A stretch of 64,000 bases of DNA, taken from assembly GCA_023428025.1 (NCBI GenBank), contig JAEYZN010000021.1:124001-188000 (forward strand). Direction: 5' to 3'. The notes below the pieces were generated by a model. The model was not told the origin of the DNA and did not search any database. It saw only the letters and a program-made list of their open reading frames with translations. Both the position numbers and the translations under genes were made by a program. Positions 36,901 through 48,883 of this stretch are shown piece after piece. The DNA is from Bacillota bacterium. Its GTDB lineage: Bacteria; Bacillota; Clostridia; Christensenellales; SZUA-584. The stretch's first letter is position 1; each line of letters begins with the position of its first letter.

Positions 36901-39240
36901 CGTCAGGCTGCGGCGCATGTTATCGATGATCTGATATCTGGCCAGACCGGGCAACGGGTTTTTGATACGACGTCCGTCCTTTGTGTGTACATGGCGGCCC
37001 AGCCACGGCAGCAGCTGCCAGTCGCCGCGCGTCCAGCGGTGCTGGCGTTCCTCCCACGAGATATATCTGGCGGGGCAGCCGTCCATCAGCACCACATCGC
37101 TGAGCAGCGCGCACCGCAGATAGCTGCCTTCCAGCAGGTCGTGGCTCAAAACGCGGTTATCGGGGAAAGCGTCACTCAGCACCTGCATGTACACCGACAG
37201 GTTGAAGATGCCCTTGCCGGTGAAGATACCCGTCCCGAAATTATCCTGATACACGTCCGACGCGGCGCTGGCATACGTATCCAGCCCGCCCTTGCCCGAG
37301 AACACCAGCGACAGCCGGGACTTGGCGGAGCTGACGACATCCACACCGATGCGCGGCTGCATGATGCCAAAGCCACGGGTCACCGTGTTTGTCTTCTCAT
37401 CCACCGCCGGCCGGTGCAGCGGATGCTCCATCGCGCCCACCATCCTGATGACCGCATCTCGCGAGAGCGCGGTGTCCGCGTCCAGCGTGATCACGTATTT
37501 GAGATTCTCCGGCAGGCCGCGGGTCACATGCACAAACCCGTCCGAGCTGCCCTGCAGCAGTGAGCAGAAGTCCATCAAGGCCCCACGCTTGCGTTCATAG
37601 CCGCCGTATCGCCCGTTTTCGGCGATCCGGGTGCGTTTGCGCTGCGCATAAAAAAATATCGCCCGCCCGTACTTCTGATTGAGGCCGGCTATCAACTGCT
37701 GAACGCGCTGGATGATGCCCTCGTCATATGCCGCGATCTCGTTCTTATCCTCCTTGAAGTCGGATAGCAATGTGAAGTAAAGAAACGGCTGCTGGTTGGC
37801 TGCCCAGTATACCTCCATCTTCTCGATCAGTTCCGCGCCGTCCTCCTCGCTGGTCAGCAGCGCGGGTATCACCACCATCGTAGCCGTATCCTCCCCCAGC
37901 CCGTCTTTCAGCGCCATTTTGGGTATGAACGCCGGTTTTTGGAACAGCGTCATCAAACGGTTGCTGATGGTGATGGCGACGGTATATACCGGGATCAGGC
38001 TGATGAGGAAGCCCAGTATGCCGTAAACGGGCGGGTGCATCAGAAACAGCGGGATGCACAGCAGCCCGGCGCTGATGATGGTGGACACGATCGCGCCGCC
38101 CACATAGAGCAGCATCATGTGACGCCGCATAAACGTGGCGCAGTGCGCTTTGCCCGGAACCCGGCCCAGCGCCCGCATCAATTCATTTCGTCTGTCTCCC
38201 ACGATATACGCGCCCACGTGGATACCGTTCCGGGCCGCAAGATCCACCGCTGCGCGGGCCACAGCCGGCTCGGACGCCTGGATCCAAAGGGCGATGCTGG
38301 TGATGCCTCTGCGGTAGTACTCACGCGAGTCATAGTCCATGCCTGCGTAGTCCTTGTCTGCGCTGAGGTAACGGTGCACCAGCGACACATTCTCAAATAT
38401 CGGCTCAAAGTTGACCTTGGCGAGCACGCGCAGCGACGCGATGGCGTTGGAGATGTGCAGGATGCTCTTGGCTTGCACGGCGTGGGCCTGCCTCACCAGC
38501 CGTTCCACCGTCAGATCCCTCACCGAGAGGCGCATGTTGATCCGGTCCGTTATGGCGGCGGCATTCGGGCTTTCGCGCAGCAGCACCATCACGCGCTCCA
38601 TAAACACGGCGTTTGTCAGATAGCTCTTGTATTCGGCCAGCAAAGCATCCACCCCAGATACGTCCTTTGAAGCTCGTTCGCAGAAGCGATCCGCCTGCTG
38701 CCACAGCTTCAATATGGCCACGTTCTGGCGCGCCAGCGTCGACACGGCGCGCAGCAGCGCGATTTTCAGCATATCCACAAACGCCCACAGCTCGCCCGAA
38801 TCCAGGCCGGTGTCCTGCTGGAAAGCCTCAAGAAATTCCTGTATGTGCTCAGGCGATATACGGTAAGCGCTGTGCCGAAGCAGCACCGTTGCCAGCATCA
38901 GGCATCGTGGGTATTGAGCATAGCGTCCACTCAGCATATGCGGCAGCCGGTATGAATGACGGTCCAGTTCGATCTGCCGGAGCTGTTCGATGAACAAAAA
39001 ACGGTTGTCGTAGAACCATTCGGCCAGCGGCGGCAGTTCACCGCCCGCGTGCTTGCGTTCACGCGCGGCCAAAAAAGCAGCCTCGATGCGGCGGCGTTCC
39101 TCCCCCAGCCCAAAGTGACGGCTGTCCGCTTTTCTGACAGCGACCTTGCTCGCAAGCGAAAGCTCCCGGGCGTATTCCAACAGCTCCTGCCATGAAAGCG
39201 TAAGATCGTCCGATACGGTGATGCCGTTTTTTCTCTGCAT
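30913..39240 (-). CDS. Cyclic beta-1,2-glucan synthase (NdvB/Cgs-like)
   Basis: A 2775-residue membrane enzyme of the usual Cgs size. Parts in order: N-terminal region with two helices (about 390-440); GT84 glycosyltransferase (about 480-800) with LDADTALSRDAV and QHRWTRGDW, which uses UDP-glucose to elongate a beta-1,2-glucan; membrane helices (about 820-1010); glycoamylase-like cyclisation domain (about 1080-1530); two beta-sandwich domains; and a GH94 phosphorylase-like catalytic domain (about 2250-2750) with GTGDWNDGMDKVG, the segment carrying the acid residue in GH94 enzymes, which controls chain length. ATG with GGAGGAG. The product would be a cyclic glucan exported outside. Well known in Rhizobiales and Brucella, less so in Gram-positives. 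Confidence 0.9.
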   Translation of the reverse strand: MQRKNGITVSDDLTLSWQELLEYARELSLASKVAVRKADSRHFGLGEERRRIEAAFLAARERKHAGGELPPLAEWFYDNRFLFIEQLRQIELDRHSYRLPHMLSGRYAQYPRCLMLATVLLRHSAYRISPEHIQEFLEAFQQDTGLDSGELWAFVDMLKIALLRAVSTLARQNVAILKLWQQADRFCERASKDVSGVDALLAEYKSYLTNAVFMERVMVLLRESPNAAAITDRINMRLSVRDLTVERLVRQAHAVQAKSILHISNAIASLRVLAKVNFEPIFENVSLVHRYLSADKDYAGMDYDSREYYRRGITSIALWIQASEPAVARAAVDLAARNGIHVGAYIVGDRRNELMRALGRVPGKAHCATFMRRHMMLLYVGGAIVSTIISAGLLCIPLFLMHPPVYGILGFLISLIPVYTVAITISNRLMTLFQKPAFIPKMALKDGLGEDTATMVVIPALLTSEEDGAELIEKMEVYWAANQQPFLYFTLLSDFKEDKNEIAAYDEGIIQRVQQLIAGLNQKYGRAIFFYAQRKRTRIAENGRYGGYERKRGALMDFCSLLQGSSDGFVHVTRGLPENLKYVITLDADTALSRDAVIRMVGAMEHPLHRPAVDEKTNTVTRGFGIMQPRIGVDVVSSAKSRLSLVFSGKGGLDTYASAASDVYQDNFGTGIFTGKGIFNLSVYMQVLSDAFPDNRVLSHDLLEGSYLRCALLSDVVLMDGCPARYISWEERQHRWTRGDWQLLPWLGRHVHTKDGRRIKNPLPGLARYQIIDNMRRSLTVPLSFIVILLSQTAFYSSAFFWFVSGILPLFIDAVLDFVSRMLTLIRNTGKGTTIKDIWYETRTLFELSFYRFAFLPYETYRMLDAFVRTVVRVCFTHKRLLQWVTAAEGEKSARDGIVYHWKKMAAAPLLAVALYVLSVLTTHTFSTIAFGVFAVWFFAPAIAHAISRPKRTKHHELEPGERRYLEDIALRTWRFFEHFSEETEYYWTPDNYQQSPNKGIAKRTSPTNVAYSMAATVCAFELGFITCATAVKRLSRCMEGIEKAEKWKGHLYNWYDITNLAPLEPRYVSSVDSGNLACYLIVMNEALNGMLKSPLAARLAQGLAIISREAQHETSFVINDDVFNALSSLDLIEHTAGSPLMACAEQAKAFFERHAAWARVLSAFPSGQLALYADETKTLRERLRHISVTEYVDAFHGLLELLSAIMEKASVRSDKEVLGWVQRMETTLGESYVACRRLSLRAARLQRRTAEMLESMDFGELYDADTGLFSIGYSIRQQELSNTHYDLLASEARQTSFIAIAKGDVPEKHWFRLGRPLAVAGESRVLLSWGGTMFEYLMPLLIMKSYDYTLLGETYRSVVDMQCAYAEQRRMPWGISESGYYAFDLQMNYQYKAFGVPGLGMKSGLVRETVISPYATCLALQIKPRAAITNLLRLEKMGAYGRYGFFEAIDYTQMRLHNGKKKRIVRSYMAHHQGMVLASILNTLTGGKLQELFHNATCVKATELLLKEKVPPRSVTMDFAEKPPERQAFVEEIRAARSYTSLTQYPEAHFLSNNSYSVMLTQYGTGYSAFHGNMISRWESDVLRRAPGIHIYIKNTDTGAVWSATFLPTCLLADSEKVQFEPHKATFIREVAGIETTLEVCVSPECNMEIRNIVIRNNGEKTARLAVSCAFSPALCTERDFEAHPAFAELFVETHAHPDKAMVTAARRGRSMCCALKALTDGPVELMTDRAYIFGRRNVFGPPACLASPESERDVARAAGIRCGVSMEKGQSAEVSFLVAAGDSMDAVVGCLSGVSGAEDVRRVFHLAWTHAQVEMRYLKLEGAQANLFQRIASRTVIRIPSVCGAAGEPAGRDTLWKFGLSGDLPIIYMHAHNDESLTGVKIIAKAQEFLSLKGLPADLVIIYDGGEAYTCPLRDKLTELAQAASGRPYNRVTAISRASLSENDVATLMAAACLVLDGSASLESQLKAPTVSRAYTVFEPGAVVERAHVPKQLKAFDNGLGGYLNKGTEYCIDVGNRPPLPWSNLLVGEKLGSLVSVGGGGYTWADNARMTRLTPFRNDALTDVPGEGVLIRCDRTGAAFSAAPDQYAQGRYRVIHGFGYTTFERFGGLETQLTCFVDPQRPLKISLLKLASNADREEDFSVYYYAEPVLAATVASGIRTRFAEGCLQATSSFGEAGKAMFIAMPREDVRFTASAHEFFGIPGYNIWPEALKTAELSDNTGCGSTLLALQTRVRLKPGEQRTVALLMGYGDAPSIGSMMEAVGGADMAAGLLQNVQAHWQRLVGGVRISTSAKSFDTLVNGWLLYQTYTSRLMGRTGYYQSGGAYGFRDQLQDVLAIAYTNPALTRAHILRCAERQFIEGDVLHWWHEPACGVRTRISDDKLFLPYVACEYERITGDMSIFDETAAYLEGKPIPEGRHDVYESFKSAETRESLFMHCVRAIDSVTLGENGLPLMGTGDWNDGMDKVGAGGKGESVWLAFFLVEVLRVFIELCNRRGEQALAAQYSARRSVLRRSIEENAWDGEWYARAFFDDGTLLGSRTSPECRIDLVSQAWAVISGAEQARRAYEAAADELVMREEGVIRLLAPPFDKWDKDPGYIKNYIPGVRENGGQYSHAAAWFVIATTKLGLKGDALTLFQMMNPINHTRTPAGVEKYKGEPYVMAADVYYTDEHKGRAGWTWYTGTAGWMYQAAIVHLLGMRIERGALSVSPCVPDDFAPYTIEYQRGGAQYIIAVDLTPGYEGDAWLSMEGGERAKSLPLDKTEGIHRILACWQP

Positions 39241-39301
39241 AGCTCCTCCGTCGCAGATGAAGTGATAAACCTATTATTCGCCGCGGTCCGAATATCGATA
39301 C

Positions 39302-39335
39302 AAAAAAAGAAGCTCTTGAATGATTCAAAAGCTTC
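39302..39335 (-). terminator. Intrinsic terminator of the RNase P RNA gene
   Basis: A 12-base stem (GAAGCTTTTGAA with TTCAAGAGCTTC, one G-U pair), a three-base loop and then T7 on the minus strand, 18 bases past the RNA's end. Confidence 0.85.
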
Positions 39336-39352
39336 CTTATTGTAAAGGTTTT

Positions 39353-39685
39353 GAGACAAGCCTGTAAGCCGAGTTCTGTCTTAAACGGCCATCTATCTAC
39401 GCCTGCAGTTGCCAGCAGGCTCCAGCGATTACATGGGGCGCGGCGGGCAACCGCATCATGCCCACTATCAATCTTGCACCGGACGGGGTTTACATAGCAG
39501 CCAAGTCGCCATGGCTCTGGTGAGCTCTTACCTCACCTTTCCACCCTTGCCCGGCATAAATGCCGGGCGGTATATCTCTGTTGCACTATCCTTAGAGTCG
39601 CCTCCACCGGGGGTTACCCGGCGTCCTGCCCTGCGGAGCTCGGACTTTCCTCGTCAAAAAATGACGCGGCCGTTCGGCTTGCTCA
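39353..39685 (-). ncRNA. rnpB: RNase P RNA, bacterial type
   Basis: The catalytic RNA that removes 5' leaders from tRNA precursors. On the minus strand the RNA starts GAGCAAGCC, which closes helix P1 with the 3' end GGCTTGTCTC. The hallmark GAGGAAAGTCCGAGCTCC follows about 30 bases in, then the GGGTAACCCCCGG region, AAGGGTGGAAAGGTGAGGTA, and near the 3' end the universal ACAGAACTCGGCTTACAG. The large P12-type arm has GCCCGGCATTTATGCCGGGC. Length about 333 nt. It has its own promoter and terminator. It lies between the C4 zinc-ribbon gene and the glucan synthase gene. Confidence 0.96.
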
Positions 39686-39690
39686 AAAAC

Positions 39691-39719
39691 ATTATATCAA
39701 ATAAAGTATGCGGCCGCAA
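39691..39719 (-). promoter_or_regulatory. rnpB promoter inside the end of the zinc-ribbon gene
   Basis: TTGCGG (39714-39719), 17 bases, TATAAT (39691-39696); transcription would start at about 39685, exactly at the P1 helix. The -35 box and spacer lie inside the last codons of the upstream coding region. Confidence 0.75.
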
Positions 39720-40423
39720 TTCTCGCATTCCACGATGGCGTCCGATTTTTTAAGTTTAGCAAGGTCACGCGAGGGCAGTTCCATGTTGCAGCCCATGCAT
39801 CGTCCGTCTTTGAGCATCGAAACCGGCATCGAGCGGTTCTGCTTGATGCGGTTATAACGCGCCAGCAAAGCGGGCTCCACCTTGGAAGCGGCCAGCTCCG
39901 CAGCTTTGCGCAGCTTGTCAAGTTCTTCGGCGCCTGCGCGCAGTTCTTCCTCGTGCTGCTTTTTCAGCTCTGCAAAATCCCTTTGCGCCTGGCTGACATG
40001 CGTCAATATCGTCTTAAGCCGCGCCGCTGTTTCCTCAGCCTTGGTCTGCACCGCCAGAGCGCGCCGCTTTTGCTTTACAATATTTTCATAAGTCATCTCG
40101 TATTCGTGGACCAAGTCCTTCACCACGTTATAGTCCATCTCTTCGAGACTCATCTCTTCGTACTGCCCGATATCCTTATGCTTTTTGTTCAAAAGCTCGA
40201 TCATCCTGTCGTATTGCGTGTCGATCTCGGACAAATCGTTCTGCTCGACGAGCGCCCGATTCTCCATTTCCCGAAGCACAGCCTGCTGCTTTTTCAGATA
40301 ATTCTGCAGTTTTATCAGCTGTTTCCTTGTGGGCGTGTTCTTCAGTTGTGTCTCATAAGCTTCCAGCTGCATATCCGCCTGCTGGTACTCATAAAGCAAC
40401 GCCAGCTTATCCAAATAAAACAA
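39692..40423 (-). CDS. C4-type zinc-ribbon, coiled-coil protein (zf-RING_7 family)
   Basis: 243 residues: a long alpha-helical coiled coil (about 10-190) rich in Lys, Glu, Gln and Leu, then a zinc ribbon CMGCNMELPS...CENCGRILYLI at the C-terminus. Relatives occur next to Nif3-like genes in many Firmicutes and other bacteria and are thought to bind nucleic acid; the role is not settled. The start is TTG at 40423, or another TTG three codons on that is better spaced from GAGAGG. It is the last gene of the dgt-dnaG-rpoD-trmK-nif3 series. Confidence 0.88.
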   Translation of the reverse strand: MFYLDKLALLYEYQQADMQLEAYETQLKNTPTRKQLIKLQNYLKKQQAVLREMENRALVEQNDLSEIDTQYDRMIELLNKKHKDIGQYEEMSLEEMDYNVVKDLVHEYEMTYENIVKQKRRALAVQTKAEETAARLKTILTHVSQAQRDFAELKKQHEEELRAGAEELDKLRKAAELAASKVEPALLARYNRIKQNRSMPVSMLKDGRCMGCNMELPSRDLAKLKKSDAIVECENCGRILYLI

Positions 40424-40438
40424 TCCTCTCTAGCGCCA

Positions 40439-41227
40439 TCAAACAAACAAATAGGGCGCTTTTTCGCACTTGGCTTTTTCAAAGCCTAAATGTAATTGTA
40501 CCTCATTCAGGCATGATTGTAAACTCATAAATATCTCGCTCACGAAACCTTGTTCGGTGGCGTAATGGCCAGCGTCTACCAGCAGCAGCCCGCACGCCTC
40601 CGCTTCCAGGAAATGATGATGCTTGGCCTCCCCTGTTACCAGCACGTCCGCGCCCGCTTCTTTCGCCGCCGACACAAAATCACCGCCGCTGCCCCCCAGC
40701 ACCGCGACAGTTGTTACAGTGCCGTGAGGCCAGTTTGACACCCGCAACCCGTCCACCGCCAGCGCTTGCTTGACACGGCGTAAAAACGCGTCTTTTTCCA
40801 TCGCTTCGTCCAGGTTACCCACGCGCATCAGGCCGTCCTCCGGCCCGGCTGCCGTGGCCACATCTGTCAGCGCCAGTTTTTTTGCCAGCATGTCGTTGAT
40901 ACCGCCTGCCGTTTTGTCGAACGTGGTATGCGCGGCGTACAGCGATATGCCGCTGCGAATCAGGCTCATGATCACAGCGTCCGTTTGTCTGCGGTGGTCC
41001 AGCGCCTTCACCGCGGAAAACAGCGTCGGGTGGTGCGCGAGGATCATGTCGAACCCGCCTGATACCGCCTCGTTTGCCACCGCCATCGTGGCATCCAGCG
41101 CAATCAGGACGCGGGATACCGTTTCGCCGCACCGCAGCAGCAGGCCGGAGTTGTCCCATTCGCACGCCAGCTTCATCGGCGCAATCGTCTCCACCACCTG
41201 AACAAATTCGTCCATCGTCACAGGCAT
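40439..41227 (-). CDS. Nif3-like dinuclear metal centre protein
   Basis: 262 residues of the NIF3 (GTP cyclohydrolase I type 2-like) fold. The metal ligands are visible as ILAHHPTLFSAV near residue 65 and in DAGHYATEQ near residue 220. Members form hexameric toroids with two metals per subunit; the substrate is not known. The ATG follows a GAGGAGGTGG site and overlaps the trmK end by 10 bases, so the two are translated together. Confidence 0.9.
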   Translation of the reverse strand: MPVTMDEFVQVVETIAPMKLACEWDNSGLLLRCGETVSRVLIALDATMAVANEAVSGGFDMILAHHPTLFSAVKALDHRRQTDAVIMSLIRSGISLYAAHTTFDKTAGGINDMLAKKLALTDVATAAGPEDGLMRVGNLDEAMEKDAFLRRVKQALAVDGLRVSNWPHGTVTTVAVLGGSGGDFVSAAKEAGADVLVTGEAKHHHFLEAEACGLLLVDAGHYATEQGFVSEIFMSLQSCLNEVQLHLGFEKAKCEKAPYLFV

Positions 41228-41901
41228 TTCGCCACCTCCTCATAATGCGCGAGCTTTTCCTCAACCTCGCTTAGCAGTTCGGCCTTTCGCGGCGAGGCGG
41301 ACCTCTCCAGCCGGACCAGTATATCTTTGGTTTTCCGTATGCGCTTGTCCACCAGCCGTCGCAGCGTCTCCGGTTTGTTCTTCAGCAGCACCGGGCCAAA
41401 CTCGCACTCAGCCGCGCTCAGTTTATGGCTTTGGCCCCGCTTTACCCGCATCACCGGATAGAAATGCCATCTCTCCTCGATCAGTGTCTCATCGTCGAAA
41501 ACGTAGCCGTTATCCGCCAGCCATTCGCGCAAAATATCGGCGGACGTGTGGCAGGACAGCACCAGCGTATCGGGCGTTTTACCCATGCCGGCCTCCAGTA
41601 TGGCCACGATCAGCTCGCCGCCCATACCGGCGATCACCGCCGCATCGGCTTCGTCTGCGGTCAGTATGGAGAGTCCGCTGCCCACGCGCGTTGATATTCG
41701 CTCGGACAACTCCTCTCTTGCCGCCAGCCGCCGCGCCTTGTCCAGCGACGGCGCACTGATGTCGCCGCAGATCACGCGCCGGGCCCGGCCGCTCTGTACC
41801 AGCCAAACCGCCAGCTTGCCATGATCGCAGCCGATGTCCGCCACCGTATCCGTATATGGCACCATCTCCGCGATGGCCAACAGTCTGCCGGACAGTTCCA
41901 T
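41218..41901 (-). CDS. trmK: tRNA (adenine(22)-N(1))-methyltransferase TrmK
   Basis: TrmK methylates A22 in the tRNA D-loop with S-adenosylmethionine. 227 residues, with the SAM motif DIGCDHGKLAVWLV, the NPPW-equivalent region AGMGGELIVAIL and a C-terminal helical coiled domain. The ATG has GAGGAG. In Firmicutes it is commonly downstream of rpoD and upstream of the Nif3-like gene, exactly as here. Confidence 0.92.
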   Translation of the reverse strand: MELSGRLLAIAEMVPYTDTVADIGCDHGKLAVWLVQSGRARRVICGDISAPSLDKARRLAAREELSERISTRVGSGLSILTADEADAAVIAGMGGELIVAILEAGMGKTPDTLVLSCHTSADILREWLADNGYVFDDETLIEERWHFYPVMRVKRGQSHKLSAAECEFGPVLLKNKPETLRRLVDKRIRKTKDILVRLERSASPRKAELLSEVEEKLAHYEEVAKCL

Positions 41902-41924
41902 CCCGTCTCCTCTCAGCAGCGATT

Positions 41925-41955
41925 AAAAAGGCAGCCCCGTTTTCCAAGACTGCCT
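41925..41955 (-). terminator. Intrinsic terminator after rpoD
   Basis: AGGCAG and CTGCCT pair around a 15-base loop on the minus strand and T5 follows. It falls between rpoD and trmK, so part of the transcripts may stop here, separating rpoD levels from the three genes after it. Confidence 0.7.
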
Positions 41956-41981
41956 CATTTTCCTTTTAACCAGGACCGCCG

Positions 41982-43235
<1,254 letters not shown>

Positions 43236-43261
43236 AATTTAATCACCCTTATTCACTACCG

Positions 43262-45010
43262 TTATAGTTGTTTCAATTCTTTATCCAACTCACCGATCTC
43301 GGCGAGCAACTTACGCTTCTGCTCTCCCTGGGCCTCACGAAGTTCATTTCTCAACGCTTCGCGCCTTTTCTCAATCCGGCGCTGCTTGATTCCCGTCAGG
43401 CAATCCCGCATATATGCCAGCGGATCACCCGCCACCGTCTGCAGCCCGGCCAGCCGCGCCGCCTCACTGATCGCCTCGTCTTCCTCAAGTTCGGATAATA
43501 GTTCGGCATACGTTGGCTGAATTCCTTTTTTTGCGCTGTCATATAACGCAGAAAAAATAATTTTATGCGGATTCCGTTCAAATAATTCCGGGCTCACTTT
43601 GCCGTCCATCTGGTTGAGCAGCAGCGTGTGCGCCATCGCATAGGCCAAAAACGTCTCTTCCGCATCGTCATGCGCACTTTTTTCTATATTATTATACCTG
43701 TTATTGGCATTAGTATTCTTTTCACGTTCTAATCTTTGCATCTGCCCCAAAATGGAGGCGGCGCTGAAACCCGTCTCTTTTGACACCTGCTCCGCGTACC
43801 GTTCCCGCCGGATGGCGCTGTCAATCTGCGCGATGATCTTGGATGCCTCTTCCGCGTAGCCCTCTTTGCCATCCTCGGAAGTCAGGTCAAAGCCTCTCTT
43901 CTTTATCTCCAAGCGGTAGCTGTCGGGAGACAGTGCGGTTTTCACCTTGCCCGCAAAGCCCTTAAGGCCGTGCTTGCGGATGAAATCGTCCGGGTCCATC
44001 CCGGCCTCGAAGCGAATCACACGGATGTTGAGACCTTCCGCCTGCAGGATCCCCAGCGCTTTCTGCGTCGCGATCTCACCCGCTTCGTCGCCGTCGTACG
44101 CCAGAAACACATTCTCGGTGTACCGTTTGAGCAGCACCGCCTGTTCCCGCGTGAGCGCGGTGCCCAGAGAGGCCACTGCCGCCTTGACGCCGTGCGCGCA
44201 CAGCGACACCACGTCCATATACCCTTCGACGATGACGGCGCTGTTTATGTTCCGCTGGCGGCGCAGCAGATCGATACCGTACAGGTTGCGGCGCTTGTTG
44301 AACAGCAGCGTGTCCCGCGTATTCAGGTACTTGGGCTCGCCGTCGCCGATCACCCGGCCGCCGAACGCGATCACGTCGCCGAACACGTTGATGATGGGAA
44401 ACATCACGCGGTTCCGGAACGTATCGAAGCTCTTGCCGTTCTTCACCGACACCAGCCCGCTCTCGGCGATCAGGTCCGGCGGATAGCCGTTGCCCGCCAG
44501 CAGCCGTGCCACACTGTCCCAGCTGTCCGGCGCAAACCCGAGGCCGAACCGGCGTATCGCCTCCTCGCCGATGCCGCGCCGCTTCAGGTATTCCAGCGCC
44601 CGGGCGCCTGCAGGCGCATGCAGCGTATCAAAGTAATACCGCGCGGCCAACCGGTGCATGTCGGCCAGCTTCTTCTTCTTTTCCTTGATCTCGCGGAATT
44701 CCCTGTCTTCCATCGCCTGCGGCACCGCCATGCCGACGCGGCGCGCCAGCACCTCCACCGCTTCGCCAAACGTCAGGCTGTCCGCCTTCATGATAAAGTT
44801 GGTGACGTTACCGCCCTGCTTGCAGCCGAAGCAATAGTAAAGCTGACGGTCGCGGCTCACAGAAAAGGACGGTGTCTTCTCGTTATGGAACGGACACAGT
44901 CCCCAATGCCGCCCGCCGCGCTCGGTGAGCGTGGTATATGAAGAAATCACGTCCACGATGTCGTTCTTCGCGTACAATTCCGACAACCAGACGTCGTCAA
45001 ATCGGGCCAC
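43262..45010 (-). CDS. dnaG: DNA primase DnaG
   Basis: Makes the RNA primers for replication. 582 residues: an N-terminal CHC2 zinc finger (CPFHNEKTPSF...YYCFGCKQGG), the RNA polymerase core with TOPRIM motifs EGYMDVVSL and AYDGDEAG, and a C-terminal helicase-binding region. The GTG start at 45010 shares one base with the dgt stop (TAGTG), so it is coupled to dgt. Confidence 0.96.
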   Translation of the reverse strand: MARFDDVWLSELYAKNDIVDVISSYTTLTERGGRHWGLCPFHNEKTPSFSVSRDRQLYYCFGCKQGGNVTNFIMKADSLTFGEAVEVLARRVGMAVPQAMEDREFREIKEKKKKLADMHRLAARYYFDTLHAPAGARALEYLKRRGIGEEAIRRFGLGFAPDSWDSVARLLAGNGYPPDLIAESGLVSVKNGKSFDTFRNRVMFPIINVFGDVIAFGGRVIGDGEPKYLNTRDTLLFNKRRNLYGIDLLRRQRNINSAVIVEGYMDVVSLCAHGVKAAVASLGTALTREQAVLLKRYTENVFLAYDGDEAGEIATQKALGILQAEGLNIRVIRFEAGMDPDDFIRKHGLKGFAGKVKTALSPDSYRLEIKKRGFDLTSEDGKEGYAEEASKIIAQIDSAIRRERYAEQVSKETGFSAASILGQMQRLEREKNTNANNRYNNIEKSAHDDAEETFLAYAMAHTLLLNQMDGKVSPELFERNPHKIIFSALYDSAKKGIQPTYAELLSELEEDEAISEAARLAGLQTVAGDPLAYMRDCLTGIKQRRIEKRREALRNELREAQGEQKRKLLAEIGELDKELKQL

Positions 45011-46014
45011 TAAATCTTTTCCCAGCCTTTCGGTATGTAGATATCGCGGAACAGCTTGACGGCGTACCGATCCGTCATGCCCGCGATGTAGTCCGTTACA
45101 GCCTGCTTGATGCCGTCTGCTTCCATACGCTGCAACACCTCCGGTCCTATTTTAGCAGGGTTGTCCATAAAAAATCCGTACAGCATGCGGATCATGTTTT
45201 CCGCCTTGCCCTCCTCATCCTTGGCCACAGACCCGAGATACACATTCTCAAACATGAACCGCCGCAGCATATCCGTCAGCGCCGCCACGTCAGCCGACAT
45301 GCGTATGACAGGCTGTTCCACGCTGCTCCTCACAATATCGGTGATCATCGTGTTGATGCGTTCGCCATGGGTATGCCCCAGCCCCTTCGCGCACTCTTCG
45401 GGGATATGGTTGATGATACCCGCCCGCAGCGCGTCGTCGATATCATGGTTGATATAGGCGATCCTGTCCGCGTAGTTGACGACCAGGCCTTCCAGCGTGG
45501 CGGGCTGGCAACCCTTTTTGTGTTTGAGTATGCCGTCGCGCACCTCGAAGGTCAGGTTCAGTCCCGTTCCGTTCTCCAGCTTTTCCACCACGCGCAGGCT
45601 CTGCTCGTTATGCTCAAAATGCCCGGTCAGCTCGGCCAGCACCCGTTCGCCCGCGTGGCCGAACGGCGTATGCCCGAGATCGTGCCCCAGCGCGATGGCT
45701 TCCGTCAGGTCCTCGTTCAGACGCAGGCACCGCGAAATGGTCCGCGCGATCTGCGACACCTCCAACGTGTGCGTCAGCCGCGTCCGATAATGGTCGCCCT
45801 CGGGCGAGAGAAAGACCTGCGTTTTGTGCTTCAGTCGCCGGAAGGATTTGCAATGGATGATGCGGTCGCGGTCACGCTGAAAATCCGTACGCAGCGGGCA
45901 TGGCTCCATCGGGCGCTCCCGCCCTTTGGATTGTGCTGCCTTTGCCGCATACGGTGAAAGCCACTCGAATTCATTTCGTTCGCTGACTTGGCGAAAGGTA
46001 TCATTTAAATCCAT
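45010..46014 (-). CDS. dgt: Deoxyguanosinetriphosphate triphosphohydrolase-like protein
   Basis: About 334 residues of the HD superfamily, which release triphosphate from dNTPs. The metal motif is intact: RTRLTHTLEVSQIAR (His) and GHDLGHTPFGHAGE (HD). The typical opening RPMEPCPLRTDFQRDRDRI is present. The likely start is the ATG at 46014 (MDLNDTFRQ), though no good ribosome site is seen there or at the in-frame ATG at 46056. First gene of the dgt-dnaG-rpoD operon, an arrangement common in Clostridia. Confidence 0.9.
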   Translation of the reverse strand: MDLNDTFRQVSERNEFEWLSPYAAKAAQSKGRERPMEPCPLRTDFQRDRDRIIHCKSFRRLKHKTQVFLSPEGDHYRTRLTHTLEVSQIARTISRCLRLNEDLTEAIALGHDLGHTPFGHAGERVLAELTGHFEHNEQSLRVVEKLENGTGLNLTFEVRDGILKHKKGCQPATLEGLVVNYADRIAYINHDIDDALRAGIINHIPEECAKGLGHTHGERINTMITDIVRSSVEQPVIRMSADVAALTDMLRRFMFENVYLGSVAKDEEGKAENMIRMLYGFFMDNPAKIGPEVLQRMEADGIKQAVTDYIAGMTDRYAVKLFRDIYIPKGWEKI

Positions 46015-46130
46015 ATTTAAATAGTTATACGCAAAACGAAAAAGTCCTGCCCGCATCCGCGATTATCGCTGCTCACAGGTGGGGTTTGCCGACATAATTT
46101 ATCGTTTATTCACAAGTTCGCTTACTAATG

Positions 46131-46163
46131 AAAAGCGGGGCAGCTTTGAAACTGCACCCGCTT
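46131..46163 (-). terminator. Intrinsic terminator of ppdK
   Basis: AAGCGGGTGCAG pairs with CTGCCCCGCTT with one bulged base; TTTTCATT follows on the minus strand, 20-50 bases after the ppdK stop. Confidence 0.7.
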
Positions 46164-46180
46164 ATAATCGTTATATAAAT

Positions 46181-48814
<2,634 letters not shown>

Positions 48815-48883
48815 TTCGCAACTCCTTCAACACAATATATATATTGCGGATTAAATTTAAACCGCTAATAAACTCGCCAAAAA

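Noticed and set aside
36256..37563. Plus-strand open frame of 435 codons inside the glucan synthase gene
   Set aside because: Antisense to the GT84 domain and membrane helices; no start signal or motif.
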